From the NCBI GenBank assembly GCA_907165275.2, contig OU015669.1, positions 4,052,501 to 4,116,500 on the forward strand: a DNA stretch of 64,000 nt, in the 5' to 3' direction. The position numbers and the translations under genes were made by a program. Below the pieces are notes generated by a model, which ran no database searches, was not told the origin of the DNA, and saw only the letters and a program-made list of their open reading frames with translations. Below, piece after piece: positions 1 through 12,100 of the stretch. Origin of the DNA: Zygaena filipendulae (Eukaryota > Arthropoda > Insecta > Lepidoptera > Zygaenidae). Each line of letters begins with the position of its first letter. Position 1 is the first letter of the stretch.

Positions 1-230
1 AACACTATAACTCAGGTTTTTATAACTAAAAGACTCCAAAAGCAATAACATTTAAAAAATAAAAATCTTTTCATATTTTTTTTTTATTGAACAGCTAAAC
101 AAATTTCGTATTGTTTCACAATCAGAAATATATTTACTATAAATAAATAATTTAACGTATGTTATTATTAGTAGTCCGTAATGCTTTTAACAAATCTTAA
201 TCGTTAACACTAATTCCTGCAGTGACAAGT

Positions 231-437
231 GGGGTTAGCCAAGTTGACAGTCTACAATCGTTAACACATAAAAAACATTAAAAAAATCGCCATGTCACTT
301 GGTCAGCCAATCAAAACTCTTGTTTTGCATGACCATGTGAAAATTAGAGTTTTGATTGACTGACCAAGTGACATGACAATTCGTTACATAAGTTTTCTAT
401 GTGTTAACAATTGTAGAACGTCAACTTGGCTAACCCC
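231..437. repeat. MITE family A, full copy
   Basis: Non-coding inverted-repeat element. It starts GGGGTTAGCCAAGTTGAC and ends with the reverse complement (GTCAACTTGGCTAACCCC). The internal part also folds: 'GTCACTTGGTCAGCCAATCA' is mirrored by 'TGATTGACTGACCAAGTGAC'. The closest relative is at 10180-10378; diverged or partial relatives are listed separately. It lies just beyond the 3' end of regucalcin copy 1. Confidence 0.8.
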
Positions 438-586
438 GAAGACAAGAAAAAATATCATGACAATTGGGTGTTAAAAGATATTAATCGCTAGTCTACTTTA
501 TCTGTTGATTGTACCATTAGTGCTTATTATAAGCCTTTTAATTATTGGACGGACTAGGGTCGATTTATATTTTTGTATCCTAATGT

Positions 587-3500
587 TTATATTAAATCGT
601 TTGTGTATTTGAATTGGTTTTCGGACCACCCTCTCGAGCCAGTTTTCTCTATGGCGAACAGGGATCCGGCTTCGGGCTGTTCCGCCAGCTCTGCATCGCT
701 GAGTCCCACTCGGCTGGTCGTCACATATAAGGTAGACATGTCGTGCCCACCCCACACAACAGATGTCACTTTGCTCACGGGCAAGTTGTGTTGTTCCAGC
801 AATTTACCAGCCAATGAATCAATTTTGATTACCTGCAACACGATATTTTTATAAACTATATTTTGTCCTTATATTTTTATGTTATTTATACATATTTTAC
901 GTGTAGTTAGGATGAGAGATTTTATGTAGTTTATTCCGCGTTAATTTCGGAGTTCCTCTGGGAATTCCGGGATAAAAAGTAGCCTATATCCTTCTCTCAG
1001 ACAACTATATCCTTATCCCTGACAACGTGTATGCAAATTGTCGTGGTGATCAGTTGAGCCGTTTAGCCGTGCAGGCGTAACAAACAAACAAACACACTTT
1101 CGCATTTATAATATTAGGTAAAGATATCACATGGATAATTGGTATTTATGTACATTAACTCATTCCTGTATTCCAAGGGAGCAGTCAGAGACTATGGACC
1201 CTTACTTGCTATAAAATCTTTATTTTTCGCTTCGTCCAAATGAATGATTATTATCTTTCACACACATGATTAGTTGTGAATTTTATTGGTATATATTTTA
1301 TTATAATGAATGAATGAATGAATGAATGAATTGAATGAATGAATGAATTTTATTGAAAACCTTGTTACTTATTTCTAATACAAAGAGCTGCTGGCTTCTG
1401 ATGTAGGATAAACCTGTGTTTCAGAAGCCAGCGTTACCAACTCGTAGTGCTTCATTATTATAAATAACAGAAGTCTTAAAAAAAAATTAAATACACTATG
1501 TACTACACTATACTATATTTGGACATAGATAAGCAATAGTGTGTCAACCCTCACTGGAGATATTTTGAGTAAATCGTGTTTTAAAAGTAGGAGCGCCATT
1601 TTGTATCAACATTTTTTATGTTCAATATTTAGTTGCATATTTAAGCAATGTAACAAGGTAAACACATAATTAAAAAACGTTCCCTAACTCTCAATAAATC
1701 GTTCTGAATCAATAACTTAATTTTGTGGGTTAACATGTCACCGCTCATCTGCGTCCACTTATAATTTGTCTTAAGCATAACAGTTTAAGACCGATAAAAA
1801 CCAAATTTACTCCTTTATAAACTCACAATTATTATAAAATGTCTATGTACCTACTGGTTTTATGCACATTCATGTAGATGTTGTCTTGTATCAAGTCGTT
1901 TCAATCTTTATAGAAAGAAAAAGCCAAATAATAGTAATGAATAATAGTAATAATGGTCATTACCTTTCCTCCATTGAAGCAAGCAACCCAAAGATTCCCG
2001 TCTGTGTCGATCGTCATCCCATCAGGCAACCCAGTCACGTTGTTTTCTTTGAAACTGAACAGTGTTCTTCTGTTGCCTAGTTTAAAAAAAGTATGGTTTC
2101 AAATAAATATTCAAACGGTCAACGTCTATTAATACTAGAAATGCAACGGATAGTTGTTTGGCCGGATTGTTTAGTGATCAGGCCGAATATCCGGTATCCG
2201 GCCGCCGAATATTCGGTCGGCCAAACGATACCTACATTTTAGTTTGGCGGGTGCGTCGTCGTGCAGGTTTCAACCTAATACGTATTGTAGCTTCGCGCGG
2301 ACCGTTTTCTAGGCAAGAAACGAATTTTATTAGGTCAGTGTACGGAACTATTTCGTGTGCAGTACACGTGCGCCCGCCTATTTTGCTGAATAGATAAGTT
2401 TTTTTTATGTTTAATGTGTATAGTAGTGTATACGTAATTGTGAACTCGTATACTTACCATTTTTCAAAGTTACCAAACAGAATCACTATTCGGTATTCAG
2501 CCAAATAGTGCGCAACTATCCGGTATTTGGCCGGATAGTAAAATAATGGCCGGATACCCACCGGATATCCGTTGCATCTCTAATTAATACAATATGCTAT
2601 ATCTGCTATACCTACGTCTACATAACTGCTACATCTTTTATGGTTGATCTATGGTTATTGGTTAGCGAAACTGACTGCTGCCTAGGTGTATACAAATGGG
2701 GATATTTACCCTGAGTCTGGGCATATGTATTTTTATAAGTATAAATTATATATGATTATTATTATTTTCATTATGAATGAAATCCCTCTAGAATGGTCGT
2801 ACTTTTTAACCGACTTAAAAATGGAAGCTTCTGTTTTGCAAAGAGATGTATTATGTCCCCGAACTTTTCAGGAACTACATGGCTGATTTTTAAGGTTTGT
2901 TTGAAATTATTTTTCGAAAATATTAAAGCAGATCCGACTTCTGAAGTCAGTAGACAACATAAAAAAAAATGAACTAGCTTGCAACTTACTAATCCCGCCA
3001 GTTTCAAGGTCGAAGTCCATGACGTCGATGTTCCTAGTGGGCGTGTCTATGTAGAACATGTACTTGCTGTCCTTGGTCCACGCGAGCCCGTTGGAGACGC
3101 TCACCGGGCGCACCTTGACGCGCGGACTCGCGTAGTTGTACTGGTCGAGCATGTACAGGGTGCCCTGGTCCGGGTCCACCGCGTTGTCAACTTCCTTGCC
3201 CATTGTGCCTGCGTAACGTTTGACCAACAAGTGCGATCTCAATTCATGTGCTCATAGAAAATAAATACTTCGTTTTACTGTTTGACTAGCTTAAATTTAT
3301 TACCACAATTTAAAGTATCCGACGGTGTATCGAAACCGAATATCGAAACATCTACTCAAACTTGATACCCCCTCAAATAATAGTCTTCTTCATTTTGCAT
3401 CTCAATTCTCGAGTACCGTTTGTAAGTAGGTATGGACTTAAATTGTATGGTATTTACCGTATTCATGCACAGCACACTACGTTACGTACTACTTGTGGAT

Positions 3501-6500
3501 TACACATTAACTATTTTCGTCGATATGCTATTAAAAGTGAAAAAACTTTATTTCTCATGACACGAAAACATTATAACGCATAATATTATGAATGTTCACA
3601 ATTACTCTTTTTTTATCTCTAGTTCTCCACATGTAAGACAAAGACTATCAGCCTCCTTAGCCAAGTTGACAATTTAAAATTGTTAACGCATAGAAAACTA
3701 AGAAAAGAATCTTCATGTCACGTGGTCACATAAAGTTGTCCAATCAAGTCCAGTTTTACGTGACCATGTTATACGTTAAAGATTTTAATTTGTCAACTTG
3801 GCTTAGGAGTTGGGAGGCAGGTTTGTCAGATCCAGATATGTAGCTATGTCTGCGAGTGTCTCTTACCAAACCAGAGCCTTCCTTCTGCGTCGACTTTGCC
3901 GTCGTTGCACCTGTTGTCCGGCAGGCCGAGGTCCACGACGCTTAGCAGCCGCATGGACTGACTGTCGCCAGCGGGCGCGTCCCAAGTCAAGTAATAGAGC
4001 TCGGTGCGCGAGCTTATTAGCACCTCGTTCGGACGGTCTTTGATGGACACCACCAAAGATACTGGTCCGTAACCTAACGTACCGGGGAGGAAAAAAAATC
4101 AAATTTTCTGCCTCTAAATTTTACTATTCGCGAATTCGGAAAATTATTACTGTCTATTATATGTATGTATAAAAGCAAAAACTGGGTGACTGAGCGATCA
4201 ACGCACAACTGAAACCGCTGGTTCTAGAACTATGAAGTTTTGCACAAATATTCCTTAAGTGATAAATTCAACCCTTAGGAGGGTGGAAGGGGGTAGCAAA
4301 ATTTGTATGGAACAATTCCGCGGGAACTCTGAAATTATCGCGGGTGAAACCGCGCGGGACAGCTAGTATTTTATATACTGGACCGGGATTACAACTGCAT
4401 GGACCTCGATATTCCAGCGGGAACTTTGTTCCAGGATAAAAAAGTATCTTACGTCATTCAAGTTATAACTTCCTTTAAAAGTGACAAAATCTTTAGAATC
4501 GGTTCTGTATTTCAAGATAGTATCTTACGTCATTCAAGTTATAACTTCCTTTAAAAGTGACAAAATCTTTAGAATCGGTTCTGTATTTCAAGATATTATA
4601 TCTAAAGGTAGGTATACTCTTCATTCGAACATACAAACTTTACATTTTTAATTCATGCAATATAGAAAAAAAGCATCAGAAAATATCCGTATGAAAACTC
4701 CGTGACAAACTATTACCGACGCAGTTCCATACCAACTTCCACTCTTCAGTTTTCAAAACTCTTAGTGGTTGCCCACATTGTAAAGGTTTATACTTTATAG
4801 TTTTGTGCATTTTTATAGTTTAGAACTAAAGGCTTTGGCTGGGCGATTGATGACTTAGGCAGTCTGGACATGGAGTTTATGTGGAAAAAAAATATTTAAT
4901 AGTGATAATAGTACCTAGTTGGAATTTAAAGTTTCGTATATGTATAAATAACGCTATGGTAATATCTATAGCATCTTACGGAAAAGCCTGAGATTTTTCG
5001 GACATTTCGGGAATCTTTCTTTAGTAATATTGAACTTGACACGCTACCGCGTGTCTAGATAACGTTTGATTTACTACTCGTAGTGTTGTAAATACCTATT
5101 TGTCTAGACGTGACGTTGCCGGTCTCTATGTCCAGTCTGTGCACTTGCTGCTTGTGTATGTCCACCCAATAAAGCACGTTGTCGGTTTTGCTCCAGTGCG
5201 GCCCTTCGAAGTGCTCCCCTCCGCGGTGCACCTTTTAGATTATGTATCTTCGTTTATATGCTTTATTGTAATACAAAATTTATAACAAAGGTTCACAAAT
5301 AAAAATACATCAGATATATTTTATGTGCAAAGGTGGACTCATCCAGCGAAGTTTGTTGTTCCAGACAACCTTCGAGTGATCGAAAAGATCTGTAGCAAAT
5401 ATAGGCGGGACAAAAGATAGGAGAAAAGTAATTACAAAAAAATTACAAATTATTTTTCACTTCTCATGCTCGGAAAGTGCTTGTTTATGCAAGATATAGG
5501 CTGCACAAAATCGAATTTTGTGCACAAGGGCATTAATGTATTTACTCATAAATGTATTTACCTAAGACAAAGAAAATGAGCCATATACAGCCAAACACAA
5601 TAAAGTTCATGGATAGAATTTGTGGTAACCATAGAAATACACCTAGACTCTAGAGTGATAGTTTCAGTCAAAATAATATTGTTCGAAATTCAAGCGCAAA
5701 ACAAATAAATGCACCACTGCATTTAAGAGTCGGCACTTTCACTAGGGTAACAGAAGTTAGTAGGAGGGTAATATGCCGCGAAAAACCATTTCAGTATTCA
5801 AAGTACTAATTTTACTTTGAATTTTAATTAAAGAAATGTTATATACTTTTTTTATTTCCTCGCAATCGAAGTGAAAAGCAGAGTTTATAACTCGTCCACA
5901 AAACCATTATTATCCTCGACGTAATACTATCAGCCCTCGCCTTCGGCTCGGGCTGCTAAAAGTCTCGGATAATAACGATTCGTTTTGTGCACTTGTTGTT
6001 GTAAAATTGTAAATGTATATATTACGTAAAAAATATATATATATACTAGCTGTCCCCCGCGATTTCATCCGCAGTAATTTCGGAGTTCCCGCGGGAATTC
6101 CGGGATAAAAACTTTTAAGTTGGACCATTTTATGAATGGTTACAAAATTTTTATCAAAATCCGTTCAGTAGTTTCAGAGTCTATCGCGGACAAACAACGT
6201 GAGTCGTGACACGTGATTTATATATATAAGACTAACTGTCCCCCGCGATTTCATCCGCGGTAATTTCGGAGTTCCCGCGGAGGTTGCGGGAAAAAAGTAC
6301 TCTATGTCCTTCAGTTCCCGAGGGAATTCCGGGATAAAAACTATCCTATCTTTTAAGTTGGACCATATTATAAATGGTTGCAAAATTTTATCAAAATCCG
6401 TTCAGTAGTTTCGGAGTCCATCGCGAACAAACAACGTAACATGTGATTTATATATATTAGACTAGCTGTCCCCCGCGATTTTATCCGCGGTAGTTTCGGA

Positions 6501-7282
6501 GTTCCCGCGGAGGTTGCGGGAAAAAAGTACTCTATGTCCTTCAGTTCCCGAGGGAATTCCGGGATAAAAACTATCCTATCTTTTAAGTTGGACCATTTTA
6601 TGAATGGTTACAAAATTTTATCAAAATCCGTTCAGTAGTTTCGGAGTCCATCGCGGACAAACAACGTGACACGTGATTTATATATATTAGATATATTACG
6701 TTCACAGAGTTTTAGATTTTAAATAGAAAAGTATTAATGTGTATTACCAAAGTGATAATTTTATTAAAGACCATGTTACTCTCCCGGTTTTACTCGCGTC
6801 AATGTTGAGACTCCCTCAGGAACTAAATTATATCGGTGTGGAAGGTACCTACCCTATGTCATATTCGATGAACTTAACAGTAAAAACTACTCGTAACTTT
6901 AATAATATGCCTTGCAGTTCCACCGGTTATAGACTAGCTTTTGTCCGCAGATTCGCTCGCGTTGACGTAGATTTTGTCAGTTCTATCCCTCAGGAACAGT
7001 ACGCACCTACTTTTTTCTGGATAAAAATGTCCTTTTTCCTGACAACGTTTATACAACATTTCATGATGGTCGGTTGACTCTTGAGTAGGTAGTTCATAAA
7101 AAAGGAACGAACAAACTCACATTCGTAGTTATATATAAGTTAGGATAGTTAGTTTAATTAATATTCAATAAACTTACGTTTCTTATTAGAGGTGTTTTAT
7201 ATTTATCATATTTGATTCTCAAGGCGTCACAGTTAATGAAAACCAACACTAATGCGTATAACATTTTCGTTGACACAATCAT
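587..7282 (-). CDS. regucalcin: Regucalcin / SMP-30 / gluconolactonase-like protein, copy 1 (complete, 6 exons)
   Basis: Exons in transcript order: 7282-7178, 5231-5096, 4073-3867, 3208-2990, 2076-1964, 832-587 (stop TAA). All have GT-AG ends, and 1026 nt gives 341 aa. The family is a six-bladed beta-propeller that binds a divalent metal and hydrolyses sugar lactones; it is usually cytosolic. Visible signatures: EGPHW (Glu44), RCNDGK (Arg135, Asn137), SNGLAW (Asn189) and LPDGM (Asp241). These match the metal and substrate ligands of human regucalcin (E18, R101, N103, N154, D204), so the enzyme looks intact. Exon 1 (35 codons) adds a hydrophobic leader, core about residues 7-16 (MLYALVLVFI), with a plausible cleavage site at CDA|LR, so secretion is predicted. 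Length is about 40 aa over the human protein, accounted for mainly by this leader. Intron 1 holds a cluster of lepidopteran repeats. Paralogue: 44461-49384. Confidence 0.93.
932..1122. repeat. Lepidopteran CCGCG-type interspersed repeat, degenerate copy
   Basis: Contains the family signature 'TTTCGGAGTTCC...GGAATTCCGGGATAAAA', then a 'CCCTGACAACGTGTATGCAAA' segment, and ends with ACAAACAAACA...CATTTATAATATTAG. The same arrangement recurs over twenty times in this window, in both orientations. It lies in the last intron of regucalcin copy 1. Confidence 0.7.
1306..1348. repeat. GAAT microsatellite
   Basis: About ten GAAT/AATG units with one slip (AATTGAATG), in the last intron of regucalcin copy 1. 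Confidence 0.85.
1521..1756. repeat. MITE family B copy 1
   Basis: About 236 bp, starting GGACATAGATAAGCAATA. Closely related copies lie at 9052-9287 (reverse) and 10547-10782 (forward). The termini of those copies are inverted (GGAC(A/G)(T/C)AGATAAGCAATA at both ends). No coding capacity. Confidence 0.8.
2137..2582. repeat. TIR element with ATGCAACGGATA termini
   Basis: Bounded by AGAAATGCAACGGATA and the inverse TATCCGTTGCATCTCT. Subterminal 'CCGGATATTCGG/CCGGTAT' motifs repeat on both sides. Its reading frames match nothing I recognise. Probably a non-autonomous DNA transposon, lying in the intron between regucalcin exons 4 and 5. Confidence 0.6.
3652..3815. repeat. MITE family A, short copy
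   Basis: Starts CCTCCTTAGCCAAGTTGACA and ends TGTCAACTTGGCTTAGGAGT. It is flanked close by exon 3 of regucalcin copy 1 (3867-4073). Confidence 0.7.
4150..4372. repeat. Lepidopteran CCGCG-type repeat copy
   Basis: Reads AAAACTGGGTGACTGAGCGA at one end and CGCGGGTGAAACCGCGCGGG then ACAGCTAGTAT at the other. The segment about 33200-33380 matches its first half. Confidence 0.65.
4443..4594. repeat. Perfect 76-bp tandem duplication
   Basis: The 76-bp block beginning AGTATCTTACGTCATTCAAG and ending TTTCAAGAT occurs twice head to tail with no mismatch seen. It is intronic in regucalcin copy 1 and looks recent, given the identity. Confidence 0.9.
5771..6000. repeat. Dispersed repeat, copy 1 (partner 11462-11662)
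   Basis: Shares 'CTCGCAATCGAAGTGAAAAG', 'CAGAGTTTATAACTCGTCCA' and 'ATTCGTTTTGTGCACTT' with the segment at 11462-11662 in the same orientation. This copy has an extra insertion around CTCGCCTTCGGCTCGGGC. Family not recognised; no coding capacity. Confidence 0.65.
6044..6700. repeat. Three tandem copies of the CCGCG-type repeat
   Basis: Three head-to-tail units start CTGTCCCCCGCGATTT (about 6050, 6236, 6466). Each runs through TTCGGAGTTCCCGCGG, 'ATCCGTTCAGTAGTTTC' and 'ACACGTGATTTATATATA'. The last two are about 230 bp apart and nearly identical; the first is shorter. They lie in intron 1 of regucalcin copy 1. Opposite-orientation copies are at 32775-33200. Confidence 0.8.
6850..7135. repeat. 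Degenerate CCGCG-type repeat copy
   Basis: Carries the tail half of the family ('CTGACAACGTTTATACAACA', 'CATGATGGTCGGTTGA', then CAAACTCACATTCGTAG). It ends about 40 bp before the exon 1 donor of regucalcin copy 1. Confidence 0.5.
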
Positions 7283-7400
7283 TTTTATTTCTTATTTTAA
7301 ATTTAAATGGCAAACGTATTAAAATTACTTGTTTTTTAATCAAGGGCATAAAAGCCACTAAGCGGTGAGCAAGTCGTTCCCACAAGACAAGTTGCCGTTC

Positions 7401-7436
7401 ACTGAAGACTATTACAACGCGCTGCTGCTATTAATA
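7401..7436 (-). promoter_or_regulatory. Possible core promoter of regucalcin copy 1
   Basis: On the minus strand an arthropod-type initiator TTCAGTGA (A at about 7403) follows, by roughly 30 bp, a TATA-like TATTAATA (7429-7436). This would give a 5' leader of about 120 nt before the ATG at 7282. Both motifs are short and AT-rich sequence yields them by chance, so this is only suggestive. Confidence 0.3.
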
Positions 7437-7440
7437 CGAG

Positions 7441-8558
7441 TTTAATGTTCAATACTTATAGAATTTATTGTAACTGAGCTTATGTCAGTTATGAATTGTA
7501 ATTTACAAAAACCCCACGTGAAATAATTATACGTACAACATCCTACGTCAAATGTAACCAATAAATTACCCTACATAATTAGTTTTCCTCATGAAACACC
7601 AGATCAGCCTATTCTTATCCCTTTTCCTGTTGCGGGTTTGCTGGAAGAAATTCCACATGGAATAAGCATGACCCTTGTTCATGATTACTTTTATACTTTC
7701 TTTCCTTTTTGTTTTGTCTTTGTGTGCATTAATTGTTAAATAAATAAATAAAAATAAAAGTTTATGAATGTATGTAGTTCTAAAAGCGTGCCAAATGAAT
7801 CAATACACAATATTATATTATGTGACATGCAATAGAAAATGATAGCGATTTGTGCACATGATGAAGTAAAACTAAAAAAAAATATATGATCAAATACAAA
7901 CATGCGGGTTATAACTTTGCCAATATTTAGAAAATATCAATCAGTTTTTATTAAATGAAGTCTCGATTACTAAAAACCTCTGTTTATAAGTTGCGAGCAT
8001 TCTGTAATAAAAACAGAGGTTACTTTGGATTTTTTCCTATCGAGATAAAAGTAATCGTGTTGTACCTAAAGCTTTAATCAGAATTTAACTATACGCTCTT
8101 AATATTCTATTTATTTCTGAGGCTTTTAAAACCCGATTCAGACTAATTTGAGTATTGGTAGAGGCTTGGCAGAAATACGCTTTCGGATCACCTACATTTT
8201 ATACGACTCCTCACAATGTTTTACCTTTAATTTGTACGATTTGGTCTATGTACGAAGTACGAAACAAATGGCGAAACCATGGCCTCGAATGTATTATAAT
8301 ATTGCACAAATGTTAGTATAGTTCTTTCTTATCAGTATACGAGTGCTCTCATTTATTTATTAATATTTCACCCAGATAAAACTCGAGAGGTCCAATTCGG
8401 TTCTTAGATACGATAATACAAGTTAAGATTGAAATATTGGTAGGCATGCGATAAGTAAACTACGGTTTACGATCGAAAGCTAGCAAAAGAGCACACTCGG
8501 TGAATAAGAATTCACTCGATTTATCTCTTCTTGATTGTCAGATTCGATCCGATTCAAG
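7441..8558. other. AT-rich stretch, nothing recognised
   Basis: No conserved reading frame, repeat family or RNA structure recognised, apart from a short inverted repeat near 7978-8025 (AACCTCTGTTT / AAACAGAGGTT). Confidence 0.4.
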
Positions 8559-8888
8559 AATAGGCTAGTTTCCTGGGTAAAAAAATCAAAATTCTATTTA
8601 GTCCGTCAGTTAGATAATAAAAAAATAAAAGACACGTATTTTTTGCTTTTTTAAAATAATGGAAATATGCATAGATAAAGCGCATTAAAGTTTAGGGTGG
8701 GGGACTCGTGATGTCACAGCTCGCTATAACGTGCGAACAAACTGTAGCGAGGCGTGACGTCATGTGAAATTTCGACTTGATATATCTCCGTTATTTTTTG
8801 GTTAAATAAAAAATAAAAAATACGTGTCCAATATTTTTTAATAATCTACAAAACGGACTAAAAAAGAAATTTAGGAAACTAGCCTATT
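8559..8888. repeat. MITE family D, full copy
   Basis: Outer inverted ends AATAGGCTAGTTTCCT / AGGAAACTAGCCTATT and an inner pair TAGTCCGTC / GACGGACTA. The inner part contains TTAAAGTTTAGGGTGGGGGA and a TGACGTCA-like centre. Relatives: 31905-32052 (one half), 42979-43237 and 51674-51935 (both inverted, outer ends lost). Confidence 0.75.
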
Positions 8889-9051
8889 GCTCATATTACC
8901 GCACCGAAGTAGTCCGCCAGGATAGGTAGGTAATCTTAACCAGTTATATTACTAACGTCCCCATTTATTTTTTACTCAAAACGGGACATTGATTTATGAG
9001 CCGCCGGCTCGACTACTCAAATTTTCGCGCGGTTTCAGAAACGAGATAATT

Positions 9052-9287
9052 GGACGCAGATAAGCAATAACATGTTAACCCACAAAATTAAGTTATTGAT
9101 TCAGAACGATTTATTGAGAGTTAGGGAACGTTTTTTAATTATGTGTTTACCTTATTACATTGCTTAAATATGTAACTAAATATTGAACATAAAAAATGTT
9201 GATACAAAATGGCGCTCCTACTTTTAAAACACGATTTACTCAAAATTTCTCCAGTGTGGGTTAACACACTATTGCTTATCTATGTCC
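9052..9287. repeat. MITE family B copy 2 (inverted)
   Basis: Reverse complement of the copy at 1521-1756 over essentially its whole length, from GGACGCAGATAAGCAATA to TATTGCTTATCTATGTCC. Confidence 0.8.
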
Positions 9288-9613
9288 AATTATGCGTCCC
9301 ACAGTTCATTTCGGGGACACCGCGACTCGTAACTCTAAAAAGGGACAGTCCCGTTCAGGGCCGTCTTTTCCAGGGGGTGCAAGGGATGCGGTGCAGCCGG
9401 GCGCTCTGCGCCCGGGGGCGCTCGTCGAGCGCTGGATTTTAGGATATTTCATTGAACTTGACGCCATTCGGCCATTGCACAGTTTTATATACTTGATACT
9501 TACGACAAATATGTATGCGCAAGCAAAAAAATCTCTAATCCAAAGAGATTGTATGTATGTACGTTTGACACATTGCGCCCGGTCGTCCGCACTTGAAGCA
9601 AAATGATCTCTAA

Positions 9614-9852
9614 CCGCCGCACTCAGAGTCGACTTTAATGATTACTTAGTTAAGTATAGATTTTTAAAACAAAACTGCCGCAATCAGACAAGTTTAATAA
9701 ATTAATGTTAATTGGCATTTAACTAATTAAGTTACATCTCATTAAATGCCCAAATAACATTAATTTACTGAACGTCTCTGATTGCGGCAGTTTTGTTTTA
9801 AAAATCTATACTTAACTAAGTAATCATTAACGTCGACTCTGAGTGCGGCCGC
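9614..9852. repeat. MITE family C copy 1 (long terminal inverted repeats)
   Basis: Inverted arms of about 75 bp: CCGCACTCAGAGTCGACTTT...ACTGCCGCAATCAGA, mirrored on the right, ending GAGTGCGGCCGC. Other copies: 14080-14321 and 23468-23646; a terminal scrap at 28722-28739. No open frame. Confidence 0.85.
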
Positions 9853-10179
9853 AAGTCAATAGAGTGTAAGTTAATTTAAAATGGGCGCGCGGCGCGGCAC
9901 CTGTGCGTCTGTTGCGTCCTTTGACATAACCGTCCGGGCGCTCGCACTTAAAGAGAAATTACCTCTAAATCACTACAATTAGGTGTAAGTTCATTTGAAT
10001 TTACAGCATTTATTTATAAAATTATCAAAATTACGTGTATTGTGTTTTCTTGGTTGACTAGGACCCTTTTCATACTGCAGTGTGTCGTCGGTCGCGTGCC
10101 ACGCTGCAGTGTAAAAAAAAAACGAGGGCGCAGGCTGAGTCCCGCACCCCGGCGCAGAATAGACTTAAGACGGCCCTGC

Positions 10180-10378
10180 GGGGTTAGCCAAGTTGACATT
10201 CTACAATCGTTAACGCATAGAAAACATTAGTAACGAATCGTCATGTCACTTGGTCAGCCAATCAAAACTCTAGTTTTCAAGTGGTCTCGTAAAGCTAGAG
10301 TTTTGATTGGCTGACCAAAGTTTTCTATTCTAGTTTTCTATGCGTTAACGATTGTAGAACGTCAACTTGGCTAACCCC
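10180..10378. repeat. MITE family A, full copy
   Basis: GGGGTTAGCCAAGTTGACAT...GTCAACTTGGCTAACCCC. Same internal TGGTCAGCCAATCAAAACTC fold-back as the copy at 231-437. Confidence 0.8.
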
Positions 10379-10546
10379 GCTGGTCCCGTTCAAAACGGAA
10401 CGTCTGGTCACGTTATTATATATTACACAAAATATTAACAAAAAATTAAAATAGACTTCAAAACACAAAAATGCACTACACTAAAAAGTTTAAAATAACA
10501 AATTACGGATTTAATCCGAAAGACAAAAATTCACGTTCCTATTATT

Positions 10547-10782
10547 GGACATAGATAAGCAATAGTGTGTTAACCCACACTGGAGAAATTTTGAGTAAAT
10601 CGTGTTTTAAAATTATAGCGCCATTTTCTGTCAACATTTTTTATGTTCAATATTTAGTTACATACTTAAACAATGTAATAAGGTAAACACATAATTAAAA
10701 AAACGTTCCCCAACTCTCAATAAATCGTTCTGAACAGGTAACTTAATTTTGTGGGTTAACATGTTATTGCTTATCTGCGTCC
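10547..10782. repeat. MITE family B copy 3
   Basis: Same orientation as 1521-1756. It is flanked on both sides by TATTATT (left ...CCTATTATT|GGAC, right GTCC|TATTATTGG), a candidate 7-bp target-site duplication, which fits a cut-and-paste DNA transposon derivative. Confidence 0.8.
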
Positions 10783-10904
10783 TATTATTGGTATGTGCAT
10801 TTTTGTGTGTTATGACTTCGGATTTAATTTTAGTTATTTTTCGCTTTTAAGTAGGTTGGTTTAATTAACAAAGTGACAATTTGTCTGATCGAATCGCAAT
10901 CCGT

Positions 10905-11166
10905 GAAATACTATATATTTGGAAAGTTCCCTCGATTTCGCCAAGATCCCATCATCAGATCCTGACTTCATGACAATGGGACCACCTCAAAAGTATACAA
11001 TGCCCTTTCAAACAAAAAATGAATTTTTCAAATCCGTCCAGCCGTCTTCGAGTAATCGCGTTGGCACAGATAACATAATACTATACTAGTGCGTAGGTAA
11101 CAAACTTAAAAAAAAACATACAGTCAAATTGATAACCTCCTCCTTTTTTGGAAGACGGTTAAAAAT
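10905..11166. repeat. Lepidopteran 'CCGACTTCCAAAA' repeat, inverted copy
   Basis: Reverse-complement relative of 12619-12850. It shares 'CCAAGATCCCATCATCAGAT', 'CCGTCTTCGAGTAATCG' and a terminal GGAAGACGGTTAAAAA. Non-coding. Confidence 0.6.
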
Positions 11167-11461
11167 TGAATATATTTACCTATCAAATACATAGTTTACA
11201 CCAGTTGGCTCCTGCTATTTAATTGCTATTTAATATTTTTGTCGTTGGAGTAAAATAATCCGTTGGATCTTTAGTAAATCTTTAGTTTATTGTTGGCGAA
11301 AAGATGATTAAAATATTCTGTGTATTTATATGTATAATCATCCAATAAATCAGCTGGCTAGTATATAGATTTTATAGAGTTCATAGATAGAATTTGTTAT
11401 TTTATAATATTTACTTTAATTTATTTGCTTTATGTGTTTTTTAAGACATAAATACTGTTAA

Positions 11462-11662
11462 TATGCCGGGAAAAACAATTTCCTTCAGTATTCAAAACTG
11501 TACTTATTTTACTTTAAATTTTAATCAAAGAAATGTTATGTTATACTACTGTCTTATTTTCTCGCAATCGAAGTGAAAAGCAGAGTTTATAACTCGTCCA
11601 CAAAACCATTTTATTATCAGCCCTCGGATAAAAATTATTCGTTTTGTGCACTTTTTGTAAAA
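11462..11662. repeat. Dispersed repeat, copy 2 (partner 5771-6000)
   Basis: Direct repeat of 5771-6000, lacking the CTCGCCTTCGGCTCGGGC insertion. Confidence 0.65.
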
Positions 11663-11924
11663 TCTACTATTGTTTATGGATAAGAAAGATCAAGCTGTGA
11701 TCGGACGGGACACGGTTCAGTGGTCCGAAGTCACGGAAGCGCGGCCTCACCCAAGGATTCTAATTATATCTGCCTTGTGCCAGCTTGGCATTAATCGCTT
11801 CCATTAGTCTTAAAAACTAAACTTTGATTGTTTTGTTAACTCTACCTTGTCGGAGGGTATTATCTATTACCCTTTTAGGTTATTACTTATCGTTATATCG
11901 TCGAGTTATTACTAATATTATATT

Positions 11925-12100
11925 ATAACTCTAAACATACAGCGTGCTACTGGAGAGTTTGTTGCGCAGTTTCTTCTCTCCAGCCATAGCGCTAGGAAGC
12001 TGTGAAGGGTAGATATTTTAGGGGGCTGTCATAAATGTAACTTTATTGACGTCAAAAAGAGCCACATTATGGGCCAAATTTGAATAAATGTTTTTTTTGC
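11925..12100. repeat. Dispersed repeat ending in TTTGAATAAAT, copy 1
   Basis: Shares ACAGCGTGCTAC, 'GGTGGATATTTTA'-like text and an almost identical end, GACGTCAAAAAGAGCCACAT...GGCCAAATTTGAATAAAT, with 60110-60290. The conserved 3' end resembles the tail of a retroposon, but I could not assign a family. Confidence 0.6.
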
